NCBI GenBank assembly: GCA_965644315.1
Contig: CBFFRQ010000190.1
Coordinates: 1-27,996, forward strand
DNA: 27,996 nucleotides
From: Caecitellus pseudoparvulus
Lineage: Eukaryota > Bigyra: Bicosoecida
Reading direction: 5' to 3'
The position numbers and the translations under genes were made by a program. Position 1 is the stretch's first letter. The number at the start of each line of letters is the position of its first letter. The notes beneath the pieces are model-generated. The model did not search any database and was not told the origin of the DNA. It worked only from the letters and a program-made list of their open reading frames with translations. Positions 18,408 through 27,230 of this stretch are shown here, in pieces.

Positions 18408-20474
18408 TTACACTCGCGCTTTTCGCTTAGCCTGTGGTTTGTGTGCTACTGAGCTCCTGCGGCGCTTTGCTCGACCCAGCGATGCTGCTGCCCCGCCGGC
18501 TTTCCGTGCTTGTCGGGCACGAGCTTTTGTGGGTGGTCGTGATAGCGTACCTCGGGCTTCACAAGCCGAAGCCATCAGTCTGCCGTGCTTGGCGAGGCCA
18601 TCACCATCCACAACACGCATACCTGCAAGCTGCAGGTGGTGCTCCATGTCGCTTGGAGCACGTTCGGGGGTGACGGGCAGCTCAGCTTCAATGGCAGACC
18701 CTGGGTGGCCCATCACATCAGCTGCGCGAGGGTGGGCTTCACGGCTCGCACAGTTGCGGTACGCTAGAAGACTTCCGAGCCCAACGGTGCGGCCATAATC
18801 TGCCAGCCACCCCGCGTCAACGGCATCACTTATCCACCCAACTGCATCATAGTGGGCCGAACTTTTGACAGCAAACACGTCTCGGCCAGTCTGCAAAGCG
18901 ACAGTGTGCAGTACGTCATCCGGGGGGAGTAGGCTTGCAACAAGCACCTGTCTCGACACAGTAAAGTCAGCGGAGTCAAACGTGACATGTGAGGCAGTGC
19001 GCAGCCTGGCCGATGTGTCCGGATACAGCGCTGACAGGAATGCATCCATCACACGAAGTTTCGTTGGACTCTTTGCCTGTGCAATGCGCTGCTCTTCAGA
19101 CATCTCCAGCATTGGCCATGATGTCAAAGATGACAAGTCCGATTTGGCCAGCTTCTGTGCTAACTCCCGCACATGCTGCGGGCTGTGGCCGCAGACTCTC
19201 AGCACATGCTCTAAAAATGCACGCAACCGGCCGTGCGGGCTCACATCGGTTGCCCCCTCCGGGCAAAACTGGCATAATCTGTCCAGATCCCTGGTCAAGT
19301 TCAGATTTGCCGGGTGCGGCCGCCAGTCAACATCGCGCGTGTACATGCAGAAGGATGGGCATGACGCGCTGCCAATGTGGGACAGCAAGTATGCCATGAG
19401 TGTTTCTTTCATCCAGCAGCAACTCTGCAACCGAATGTGACTCACCCGGCCGCCCCAGTCTCGGCGCAGATGTGTGTGGGTGCACCCCCGTGGAAAGGCA
19501 TCGCGCTGGCTGCCACACCTGAATAGCAGGTGTGTTCGCGAGGAGCTTGCGCAAAGTACCATGCCGATGGCAGTGCTGTCCATGCGAGGCACGGCCTCCA
19601 TGCCATGGAGCCATTCTCCCGCACATTGAGCCGAGAAATGGGTGTCCTTGAACAAGCACTCAACTTCGTCAACGAAGACAATCACACTGACACCCGACAT
19701 CGTCAGTAGGGCGCTTGCTACGCCCACCTTGAGCAGTCTTAGGTCTAGAATCCCGAGCGGTCCAAGGGCCAGTTTTCGTGCAAGGTCGTTCACGCGGTCA
19801 GGCGCAGCCCCGGACAGCTCAGACAGCGTCTCAACGAGCTCCAGGCGCTGCTTTGCCGTGCGCAGATGATCCACGATCATATCCAGCAGACGTGTACAAA
19901 AGTGGTCACTAACCGATGCCGTGTGGGTGGAGAGGTCGACGTAACAGGGTATTGTCAGCTTGTCATGCTTCGCTGAGACTGCCGCCTGGGAAGCGTGAAG
20001 GAGGGCCGCAAAGGTCTTGAAGAGGAATGTCTTGCCGATACCCTGCTGGCCTGATAACAAGTATGCCTGTCCTACTGGTGTAGCACTTTGAAGACTGGCT
20101 TTCAGGTAGCGCAACATTTTCAGTTCGGGAAGCAGGTGTGGAAGCGGCAGCACAACCCCAAGACTACCGTCACCGATCCTTGCGGGGCGGGAACCACGTG
20201 GGGGTTCGTTCGTTGATGGGGGGCAGGCCAGTGATACGCTCACGAACCAAGGCGCGGTTGATGGGGGTTGCCCCCGTTCGCGGCGCCCCCTGGCAGCCGG
20301 CCCCCCTGCCCGCTGAATTGGGCTCCGCGCGCCGAAATGCAGACCCTGTGTGACACTCATTGCATTGTACAGTGCGCCCGTGGCCCCTGCGGGGCCATAC
20401 CATGCAGCCATTGGCCTGGGCCGCCTGCGCCTCGCGTGCGTGGCAACGGGCGCTGCGCTGCCACGCACAGGCAC
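18408..20474 (-). CDS. P-loop (AAA+/STAND-type) ATPase with basic C-terminal tail
   Basis: Numbered from 20474, the Walker A motif GQQGIGKT spans residues 142-149 (20051-20028). A Walker B-like VSVIVFVDE ends at D269-E270, followed by GMVLCASSS, which looks like the sensor strand. The C-terminal half is helical, with a possible winged-helix-like end. It finishes in a strongly basic tail (AKRRRSSVAHKPQAKRKARV) that suggests nuclear location or DNA binding. The family resembles ORC/STAND-like ATPases; RHS/Crinkler-type effector ATPases are an alternative. The first 105 residues are low-complexity and lie where splice signals suggest introns, so the true last exon probably begins near 20200. The gene is in tandem with the SPRY gene. 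Confidence 0.6.
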   Translation of the reverse strand: MPVRGSAAPVATHARRRRPRPMAAWYGPAGATGALYNAMSVTQGLHFGARSPIQRAGGPAARGRRERGQPPSTAPWFVSVSLACPPSTNEPPRGSRPARIGDGSLGVVLPLPHLLPELKMLRYLKASLQSATPVGQAYLLSGQQGIGKTFLFKTFAALLHASQAAVSAKHDKLTIPCYVDLSTHTASVSDHFCTRLLDMIVDHLRTAKQRLELVETLSELSGAAPDRVNDLARKLALGPLGILDLRLLKVGVASALLTMSGVSVIVFVDEVECLFKDTHFSAQCAGEWLHGMEAVPRMDSTAIGMVLCASSSRTHLLFRCGSQRDAFPRGCTHTHLRRDWGGRVSHIRLQSCCWMKETLMAYLLSHIGSASCPSFCMYTRDVDWRPHPANLNLTRDLDRLCQFCPEGATDVSPHGRLRAFLEHVLRVCGHSPQHVRELAQKLAKSDLSSLTSWPMLEMSEEQRIAQAKSPTKLRVMDAFLSALYPDTSARLRTASHVTFDSADFTVSRQVLVASLLPPDDVLHTVALQTGRDVFAVKSSAHYDAVGWISDAVDAGWLADYGRTVGLGSLLAYRNCASREAHPRAADVMGHPGSAIEAELPVTPERAPSDMEHHLQLAGMRVVDGDGLAKHGRLMASACEARGTLSRPPTKARARQARKAGGAAASLGRAKRRRSSVAHKPQAKRKARV

Positions 20475-21249
20475 TGCGAAGACGCCATTGCGGGGGCCAG
20501 CACGTCCCGCAAGGGCTCACCTGATTGGTCCGGGAAGCCATCCAGTGGGAACATGCGTCCTTGCGCTCCCTGTGGAGGAGGGGGGGGGGGCTGTGTGTTG
20601 GCGTTGCAGAGACTCTGCGCAAGAGGAAACGCCTGTACGGGTGCAGGCGCGAGCGGTGCACAGGCGCTGTGAGCACCCGCACACTCACCTTTGATGGTTG
20701 GTATGCTTGATGTGGGTCTGTACAGTGCAGGGGTGGGCGCAGGGCCGAGCGGGGGCTCCCTGTCAGAGTGCGCGTTGGCACTGGCGTTACAGCGCCGGGT
20801 CACTCACTCACCGGCACGCGCAGCGAATGTGGCGGCGCCCTTCCCCGCTTTGCTCCCTTCAATGTAGTATTCAATGTACGCATGCCTGTGGGCGAGGGTG
20901 GATTGGGGCGGGCGCGCGCGGGTTCAGGAGGAACGGAGGATGTGGCAAGTGCCTGCGGAATATGGCAAGGTGATGGTGTGCAGGCACGGTCCCAGGCACG
21001 CCAGCGCCTGTACACACTCACCTGCGGCGCACTACGACGCACAGGTAGCAAGACATCTGCGAAAGGGTTAGGGGGGTAGGATGGGAGGGTGAGTCTGATT
21101 TGCGCGGGTGTGACGGAGTGCCACTGGCTCTGCGCCCGGGGCACCGCCAACGTCTTGGGTCGGTGGGCCCGCAGACGCCAGACCGTGGCATGGACAAGCG
21201 GCGGCGCTGCTCCTGCATTGAGGGCGCCCGTACACGTCATTGAGTACAT
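20475..21249 (-). other. Probable small 5' exons of the ATPase gene
   Basis: On the minus strand this stretch has several strong donor sites paired with acceptors. Candidate introns: 21021-20953 (CAG|GTGAGT ... CCGCAG, 69 nt), 20811-20760 (CCG|GTGAGT ... GACAG, 52 nt), 20688-20570 (AAAG|GTGAGT ... a C10 pyrimidine tract ending CCACAG, 119 nt), and one starting at 20520 (TCAG|GTGAGC). The joined exons 20952-20812, 20759-20689 and 20569-20521 stay open in one frame and encode, for example, ALATSSVPPEPARAR and RERKDACSHWMASRTNQ. The poly-G run at 20581-20590 is explained as the pyrimidine tract of the third acceptor. The first exon may start at the ATG at 21249 or after an acceptor-like CTAACCCTTTCGCAG near 21050. 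The junction to the ATPase exon is unresolved. Confidence 0.45.
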
Positions 21250-21313
21250 GAGCCCATGCTTGATGAGTCAGTGCAACACCTCCACACCCCGCCACCCACG
21301 CGTTGGGTGCTTG

Positions 21314-23163
21314 TCAATGATCCCAAAACGAGGTCCCGGTGCTCTCACAGGAGCTCGAGCTGTTCCCTGAGCTCCCTCTTGGGCTGGTGCTCCTCAGGCT
21401 CCCGCTTGAGCTGCTGCTCCGGGGCTCGCTGGTGCGGCGTGGGTCCTCCGGACCCGTTCCCTCTCGGCAGCGCACGCCCCCGCCCATGGAGCGGCCACTT
21501 GCCGGCCCATGTGCGTCAATGCTGGGGGCTTGCTGTGGTGCAGCTTCAGCTTCCAGGCGCGCCATCAACGCCGCGTGGTCCCCCGCCGAGTCCAAGGTCG
21601 TCATGCGACTGAGCACCCACTCCAGGCGGCCATCCCGCAGCGACTCGCGCCGGGCGTCCAGCCACGCGAGCGCAATGAACGGCAAGAGCAGCTGCAGGTG
21701 CGCCCACGACAGGGTGTGGAAGCGCTCCTTGGAGAGGTCAGGCGGGGTGAGGTCGCCCCACCCTGAGTCCCGGGGGTTGGGGCCCACGGCAGCGTTGTAC
21801 CCCACCTGCACGAAGCTGTACAGCTTGTCGGTCTTGGACTCCCTGGTGCCACTGGCAGCGTCCCGCAGTGAGGCCAGCAGCAGGTCCTCGAGCAGAGGGG
21901 GGTCCTGACCATTCCCCAGCACGCCGATGGCGGCGAAGTTGGCAGCGTGCAGGGCCTCGATGTCCGCCTTGGCGAAGGACTCCTTCCCAACGCGACCGTT
22001 CTTTGGCTTGTACCATGCAATCCAGTCGTCCATCTCAATGTTCCCTTTCAGCACTTGGTTGCAGTGGTCAACCCCCCGGCGGCCGGAGGCTGACCGGCTG
22101 ACAGCCTCTCCGCCAATCTCCTTCTGAATGCCCACGATCCCCGTCGCACCATCCATGAACTTTCGAACACGCGCTCGCATGCGCTTCTGACCCGCAGCGT
22201 ACCCACCCATGCCCTCCTTCACGCTGGCAACGGCTGCTTGCACGGCCACCCACACCGCGGAGTGCTCCCCCTCGTAGACCCCCTGCAAGGGCGCCTCCAG
22301 GCCCAGGTCGCCCATCCAGTCTGGCAGGCCACTCTCCTGGCGCTCCACCATGGCCTTGACGGCATCCAAGGTCCCGCCCCCAAAGACACCCACACCTCCC
22401 TCCAAAACGGCCCTGGTCCACAACCGGCGGAAGGCGGCCGCGGGGTCACCCTCTTCTTCGCCAAATGCTACCAGCGGGCAGTCCTGGGGCTTGCCTCCCT
22501 GGGCTGTGCTGACCTGCACTGGGGCTGAGATCGCCTGCAGAAGGGCTGAGTTGGCCTGCACTTGGCGCTGAAGTTTCAGGGTTGTGGCGGCCTGTGCTGC
22601 CACGATCTCCTCCACCACCTCCATGTGGATGGCAAGCCCTCTCAACAACTTGCGCCTGGCACGCGCATCGGAGCTGCTGGTAAGTTTTTGCAGGTCTGGG
22701 AGATGGATCCCATCATGCACATCTTGGCTTCCAGGGGTGGCGGGCGCCTCGCCTGCGCAGGAGCGAAGCCAGCCAGTGCATGCGCAGGCCAGGCGCTTCG
22801 CCTTCAGCACGTGCAGCTGGGCGTACCTGCACCATCTGACGGCTGCTCGGATTGTCCTTCAAGTGTTTGCATCAATGCTGCAAAGCTTGCCCGCAGAAAG
22901 TCCGTGCCTGAGGGGTCGGCGCAGGCACAGGCGTGTTGGCGTGGCGTGTTTGAGGAAAAACTTGCCACATCAAACTCACGGCTCAAGGTCCCACTGTCGA
23001 GGCCGTGGCTTCCTTGCCCCTCGACAAGTGTCCCTTGTAGCCTTTCCTCGGCAAATCGCCTCATTTTCGTCATGGCGGCCTTGTGCTTTTGAGCAGGGAG
23101 GGTGCTCGGCGCACTGGCTGCGTCGGCAGGGGGAAGGTGCCCCCCTGAGGGAGCGGCGCTCAT
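21314..23163 (-). CDS. Two-exon gene of unknown function, divergent from the transposase
   Basis: I do not recognise the family. Exon 1 runs from the ATG at 23163 to 22827. Intron 22826-22753 is 74 nt (GCAG|GTACGC ... TGCGCAG). Exon 2 runs 22752-21314. Exon 1 ends in phase 1 and exon 2 starts in the matching phase, giving 591 residues with the total length divisible by three. Visible parts: a Lys/Arg-rich segment in exon 1 (QKHKAAMTKMRRFAEERL); a coiled-coil-like segment at the start of exon 2 (VVEEIVAAQAATTLKLQRQ); a compact middle domain with Trp and Gly (IEMDDWIAWYKPKNGR); a helix FHTLSWAHLQLLLPFIALAWLDARRESL; and a Ser-rich tail. It shares a 162-bp spacer with the transposase gene, so it may be its partner within one mobile element. 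It could equally be a host gene. Confidence 0.65.
22753..22826 (-). other. GT-AG intron, 74 nt
   Basis: The donor is GTGCAG|GTACGC and the acceptor TCCTGCGCAG|GCGAGG. Removal joins ...SDGA-G-EAPATPG... in frame (phase 1) and links two frames that otherwise overlap without a shared start. This is the best-supported intron in the window. Confidence 0.7.
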
Positions 23164-23325
23164 GAGGGGAGTGGGCTTGCACCAGGGATCTAGCCACAAC
23201 AAACATGCAAAGCAACAATATTTGATCAAATGAAAGGTGTTGGGTTTGGCAAATGGTGCAGACTGCGCCACTGTGGTGGCGTTGCAAGTGCGGTAATTGC
23301 TTCTGCCTGCGCAGTTTGAGCAGAC
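23164..23325. promoter_or_regulatory. Bidirectional promoter spacer
   Basis: 162 bp separate the ATG of the two-exon gene (minus strand) from the ATG of the transposase (plus strand). The start of each gene is well placed, with GCAGACATGG on the plus side. The spacer is less GC-rich than its surroundings (AAACATGCAAAGCAACAATA and TTTGATCAAATGAAAGG). TTTGATCAAA at 23220-23229 is a perfect 10-bp palindrome and could bind a regulator. No clear TATA box was found. Confidence 0.5.
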
Positions 23326-26300
23326 ATGGCCTCGCACGATGAGGTCGCCATCTGCCCGTACTGCCAGAAGACCTTCTCTTGCAGCACTAGAGTTTTGCAT
23401 CACTTGCGTTTCTGCAAGAAGAACCCCCACACCATTGGCACTGGGCTCCACCGCAGCGTGAAGAAGTCCCATCGGCTTCGCGCCCGTGACATTCGCTACA
23501 CTTCGAAGGCTCCACGGTGCAGCCACGCAGCATCCCCCCGAGACGCAGTCGCATCACAGCAAGATGCACTTGAACACGCCAACCCCCAGCCGTTTTCAGA
23601 GCTTCACGCGGCCCCTGGCGCCAACGCAGGCGCCGGCGCCGGAGTACCCTTCGGGGCTGCCACGCCGACACCAGCGGCAGCCCTGGACGGCGCTGACCTT
23701 GGGGCAGGAGCCGGCGATGGCGAGTTCGGAGACAGCTTCTTTGCCTCTGAGCCGTACGCTCCCGCAGCTGCTGCTGCCCCCGGCCCGCCACAGACCGGCC
23801 CCAGCGGGGAGGCATGCGAACCTGCCGAGGAGCCAGCGCCCCCCACCGACTTCCCAGACACCCCAAACCTCCACGCGCTCAAGGTCATGCTGAACACGTC
23901 GTGCAGTGGCGCGGGGATCCACGCAGTCCGAGCGTATGACTGGGCCTGGTTTGTGGCTGTGCTCCTGCAGACCAAGGCCCCGTGGCGCACCCTGAAGGTG
24001 GTCATGGCCCACATGCCTCGCCCCCCAGCGAAGGAGCTGGACAAGCAGCAGAGGCAACTGACACGGTACCCGCTCCTGAAGGGGGCCAGCGACAGGACGG
24101 TGACATCCCGCGCCGGCAAGTCGGTGGTGGCCAGTCTCGACATCAAGGCAGTGCTGCAGGACATGGCCAAGCGGCACGATGTGTCGACCATGATGCCTGT
24201 GCGGGGGGCGGGCACTGTCCCAGACCCCATGCACGTGCCTGCCGTGCAGGTCCCCAGCACCCATGCAGAGGCGGTGAAGAGCATTCCCTTGTTTCAGCAG
24301 GCAGACGAGCTGGCCTATCGTCACTTCGAACGCACCTGCCCAGGGGCCACCCTGACACGCCTCCCTGACACGACGTGGAAGGAAGGGGCGGGCCTGCAGG
24401 CGCCCACCAGCGCGGGTGGCACGGAACCGAGCACCCGCACGTACTCCGGCTTTGCATCCGGCGAGTGCATGCGGGTGTGCTGGAGGGAGGCGCTGGCCGA
24501 CCACGCCCTGCCCATGCCCATCCGCGTCTTTCTGGATGACGCCGTGCTGGACGGGCGCTCCAAGACCATGGTGCGCCCCCTGTCCATAGGCCCACTCTGC
24601 GTCGGCACGGCTCATACCAGGAGCACGTGCTCGTCGACGCTGGTGGGCCTGCTGTCAGGGGACGCCGACCTGTCCGACACGGTTGGCGACGGCGGCCTGC
24701 AGCGCCACCTGGCGAAGCAGGCCGAGTTTGAGGAGCTCCTCCTCAAGCCCATCCAGGAGGGAAACGCTGCCGGGGCTTTCTGGGCGTCCACCGAGGATGC
24801 AGAGGCAGCAGCTCGCCTGACGGCGCTGGGGGTGAGCACTGTTCACAGACAGCGAGGCGGCCGCACCGTGTACCACTGCAAGGTGCGGGTCTTCATCGCC
24901 GTCCTGTCACTGGACTTCAAGGAGGCTTGGGTGCTCCTGAACCTCAAGCAGTTCCACAGCACCCACTGTTCATGCCCCCCCCCCTCCAAGCAAGATCCTG
25001 CCACCGGCTTGCCCAAGACGCCCGACTTCGCCATCCCCCCATGCGTCGCCTGCCTGACGAGCTGCACCCACCGGCCACCCCGGGAACACCGAGACGCCCT
25101 TACCGCAGCAAAGAAAGCCCACGAGGAAGGGGTGGACGTGCCAGCCAGCGTGCAGGCTGTCCTGAACCAGCGCAAGTACCCCGAGCACGTTTGTGCATGT
25201 GAGAGGTACTCTGCCCTGTTCCCGGGAGGCTCCCCCTACGCGGCTCGGCCCACAGACCGTACCCACGTCATGGCCTCTGCCGTGACCGGGGAAAAGGTCT
25301 GGGGCCTCTTCCGACGAGGCTGGGAGGCCCGCGGGGTCGGCTCCCAGAAGAGTCGGAAGGCGACCTTCGAAGCCCGTGCCGCGGCGTGCACACCCCACAA
25401 CGTGGACGGCGTGCGGGTCATGGGCCTTCGCGAAGGCCTGTCAGGGGCCCTGTTCTCAGGGCCCTCCAAGCTGACTGCCGAGGAGCGGCTGGCCACGCTG
25501 CCCTGGCTGCCGCTCCTCGTTGGCAGGGATGATCAAGTCGTCGGGCAGCCGCAGGTGCTGAATGCCCTACAGGCGGCTTGCGGCATGCTGGAGGTGCTGG
25601 TGCACCTGGTGTACGGCCGGGCCGTGGCTGGAGCTGGAGACCCATGCCGCTTGGCGCAGTGGTGCGCCCGGGCCATGGTCTCCTTCCAGTTGGTGGAGGC
25701 CAGCCTGGCCTCCGCCGACCGCGACGCGGCCGACGTCACGTACCCCAAGGCCCATGCCATCACGCACATGGGGTGGTGCATGTGGTGGTTTGGCAGCCTT
25801 GAGGCCGTGGACACCGACATCGGGGAAACGTTCCACACCGTCGTGAACCGGCTCCACCGCTCCACGAATCTGGGCGTGGGGGGGGCCAGTCTCCGGGTGC
25901 TGAAGCGTGCCACTGTGGTGGCGTCCCTGAAAGCCGCGCCATGGCCGCCGTTGGCCGGCTTCAAGGCCTCACCAGATGGGTGGGCAGCCCTTGCTCGGCA
26001 GGAAGGCGGCGACCTCCTGGTGCCGGTGAATCCTGACGGCATGGCCTGGCCGACGGAGTGCGTGCCCATCAAGAGCCGCGTCGGCCGGGCCCCAGACATC
26101 TCCAAGCACCCTTGCAAGGAGGCCATCCAAACCTGGCTGGATCTGCGCGAAACCGGCTCCGGGTGGACGTTGCGCCAGGAGGACATGCCGGACGACGTGC
26201 CGCTGTGGCAGTTGGCGCAGTGCGACAAGGTGCGCCTCACCTTCTCCTCCGGCATCACCAATGCTGTCCAGCTGCCGGCCTACGTGGACAACCTTGTCCT

Positions 26301-26793
26301 GCCAGAGCACGAGGCAGGGGCGCCACGCCCCAGCATGCAGAGGGAGCTGCTGGATGTGGCGCTGTGCCTGTGTCCCCACCTCCGGCCCAAGGACGTGCCC
26401 GACCCCCGCCACATGTGGTTCCTGTGCCGCACAGTAGACACCTCCTTCGACGGTGTCAGTGGCTGGCACCGCGTGGAGTCTCCCCCAGCCGGGGCCCAAG
26501 ACTGGCGCATCGTGAACGGGTCGTGCTTTGTCGGCCGGGCGTGCACCCACGTCGCCCAGCACATGGCCACACTGAGCACGACAAGCGGGGGTCCCACCCG
26601 CCACTGGCTGCGCGCTGGGCCCTCTGGCAAGCAGCGCAACCAACACGCTGAGGGGCCCTCGGCGTCTGCGACGAGTGCCGGCAGGGCGGCGGGGGAAGCC
26701 GCCGTTGCCGCACAGCCGGACCCCGGCGCACCACCGCGTGATGTGCCCCAGGCTGTATATAAATCCCTCAGGTGGCGACGGCACAAAGCCTGA
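23326..26793 (+). CDS. KDZ/Plavaka-like DNA transposase with N-terminal zinc finger
   Basis: This is a single open frame of 1155 residues. The N-terminus has a C2HC zinc finger (C10-P-Y-C13...H25/H26...C30). A long Ala/Pro-rich spacer follows to about residue 175. The core contains FLDDAVLDG (D404/D405) followed by RPLSIGPLCVG, which fits the first catalytic Asp strand of KDZ-type enzymes. A Cys-rich insert follows (HCSCPPP...CVACLTSC...CACERYSALF). The block YPKAHAITHMGWCMWWFGSLEAV plus DTDIGETFHTVVNRLHRSTN (residues 806-845, with E834) closely resembles the conserved C-terminal pattern of Plavaka/KDZ transposases (PKxHxxxH...FG...Tx..E..H....YR.tN). The role would be cut-and-paste transposition in the nucleus. 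The frame is intact, so the gene is recent or maintained. A domesticated gene is the alternative. I saw no terminal inverted repeats. Confidence 0.6.
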   Translation: MASHDEVAICPYCQKTFSCSTRVLHHLRFCKKNPHTIGTGLHRSVKKSHRLRARDIRYTSKAPRCSHAASPRDAVASQQDALEHANPQPFSELHAAPGANAGAGAGVPFGAATPTPAAALDGADLGAGAGDGEFGDSFFASEPYAPAAAAAPGPPQTGPSGEACEPAEEPAPPTDFPDTPNLHALKVMLNTSCSGAGIHAVRAYDWAWFVAVLLQTKAPWRTLKVVMAHMPRPPAKELDKQQRQLTRYPLLKGASDRTVTSRAGKSVVASLDIKAVLQDMAKRHDVSTMMPVRGAGTVPDPMHVPAVQVPSTHAEAVKSIPLFQQADELAYRHFERTCPGATLTRLPDTTWKEGAGLQAPTSAGGTEPSTRTYSGFASGECMRVCWREALADHALPMPIRVFLDDAVLDGRSKTMVRPLSIGPLCVGTAHTRSTCSSTLVGLLSGDADLSDTVGDGGLQRHLAKQAEFEELLLKPIQEGNAAGAFWASTEDAEAAARLTALGVSTVHRQRGGRTVYHCKVRVFIAVLSLDFKEAWVLLNLKQFHSTHCSCPPPSKQDPATGLPKTPDFAIPPCVACLTSCTHRPPREHRDALTAAKKAHEEGVDVPASVQAVLNQRKYPEHVCACERYSALFPGGSPYAARPTDRTHVMASAVTGEKVWGLFRRGWEARGVGSQKSRKATFEARAAACTPHNVDGVRVMGLREGLSGALFSGPSKLTAEERLATLPWLPLLVGRDDQVVGQPQVLNALQAACGMLEVLVHLVYGRAVAGAGDPCRLAQWCARAMVSFQLVEASLASADRDAADVTYPKAHAITHMGWCMWWFGSLEAVDTDIGETFHTVVNRLHRSTNLGVGGASLRVLKRATVVASLKAAPWPPLAGFKASPDGWAALARQEGGDLLVPVNPDGMAWPTECVPIKSRVGRAPDISKHPCKEAIQTWLDLRETGSGWTLRQEDMPDDVPLWQLAQCDKVRLTFSSGITNAVQLPAYVDNLVLPEHEAGAPRPSMQRELLDVALCLCPHLRPKDVPDPRHMWFLCRTVDTSFDGVSGWHRVESPPAGAQDWRIVNGSCFVGRACTHVAQHMATLSTTSGGPTRHWLRAGPSGKQRNQHAEGPSASATSAGRAAGEAAVAAQPDPGAPPRDVPQAVYKSLRWRRHKA

Positions 26794-26870
26794 GGGGGCA
26801 AGCGGCTCACCGCAGCTTCCTCTCCGCGCTGCATGTCTCGCCTTAATGCCTTCACCAGCGTCAGGGCTCT

Positions 26871-26898
26871 TGAGTCGGCCTAGAGCTGACTCGACTCA
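26871..26898. repeat. Short inverted repeat between convergent genes
   Basis: TGAGTCG (26871-26877) and CGACTCA (26892-26898) form a 7-bp stem with a 14-nt loop. It lies about 78 bp after the transposase stop and covers the stop region of the convergent minus-strand exon. It could help 3' end formation, or be chance. Confidence 0.35.
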
Positions 26899-27230
26899 GG
26901 CAGGACTCCGGCTACCGCGGCGTCTGCGAAGGCCAGCACGGACTCTGCCAGGCGTGGCGCAGATTGGGCGCCCGCCTCGGAGCTGATGGCTCCCACGAAG
27001 GTCTGTAGCAGGGTTAGAACGCAGCGGCCTCGCCGTGTCAGCGCAGTCTCGTGCACAGATCTATCCACCTCCCCTCCTTGGGTCTGCATCTGGTCAGCGC
27101 GCGTGCTGATGCCACCACACAGCACAACCTGCGCGCCGCGCTCCCACACGCACTGAGCGTCCACCCCCCTCCACCCGTCGCCAAGTGCTGCCGAGACGTG
27201 GTCCAGCACGCTGCCCTGCCACTTCATGAC
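26880..27230 (-). CDS. Terminal exon of an unknown minus-strand gene
   Basis: From an acceptor-like GCCACAG at 27231 the minus strand reads open in phase 0 to TAG at 26880. It gives about 116 residues beginning VMKWQGSVLDHV and ending VLAFADAAVAGVLPESSQL, with a helical, protein-like composition (CVLTLLQTFVGAIS). A strong donor ACAG|GTGAGG at 27395 could pair with this acceptor (165-nt intron). I do not recognise the family and upstream exons are not resolved. The gene converges on the transposase, with 86 bp between the stops. Confidence 0.4.
   Translation of the reverse strand, partial: VMKWQGSVLDHVSAALGDGWRGVDAQCVWERGAQVVLCGGISTRADQMQTQGGEVDRSVHETALTRRGRCVLTLLQTFVGAISSEAGAQSAPRLAESVLAFADAAVAGVLPESSQL

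Noticed and set aside
19425-19518. A GT-AG intron inside the ATPase frame (CAG|GTGTGG ... GTTGCAG)
   Set aside because: The 94-nt length would break a frame that is open and protein-like on both sides. A 96-nt version is possible but not needed.
26754-26764. TATATAAA as a promoter TATA box
   Set aside because: It lies within the last codons of the transposase, and no gene on the + strand is seen downstream.
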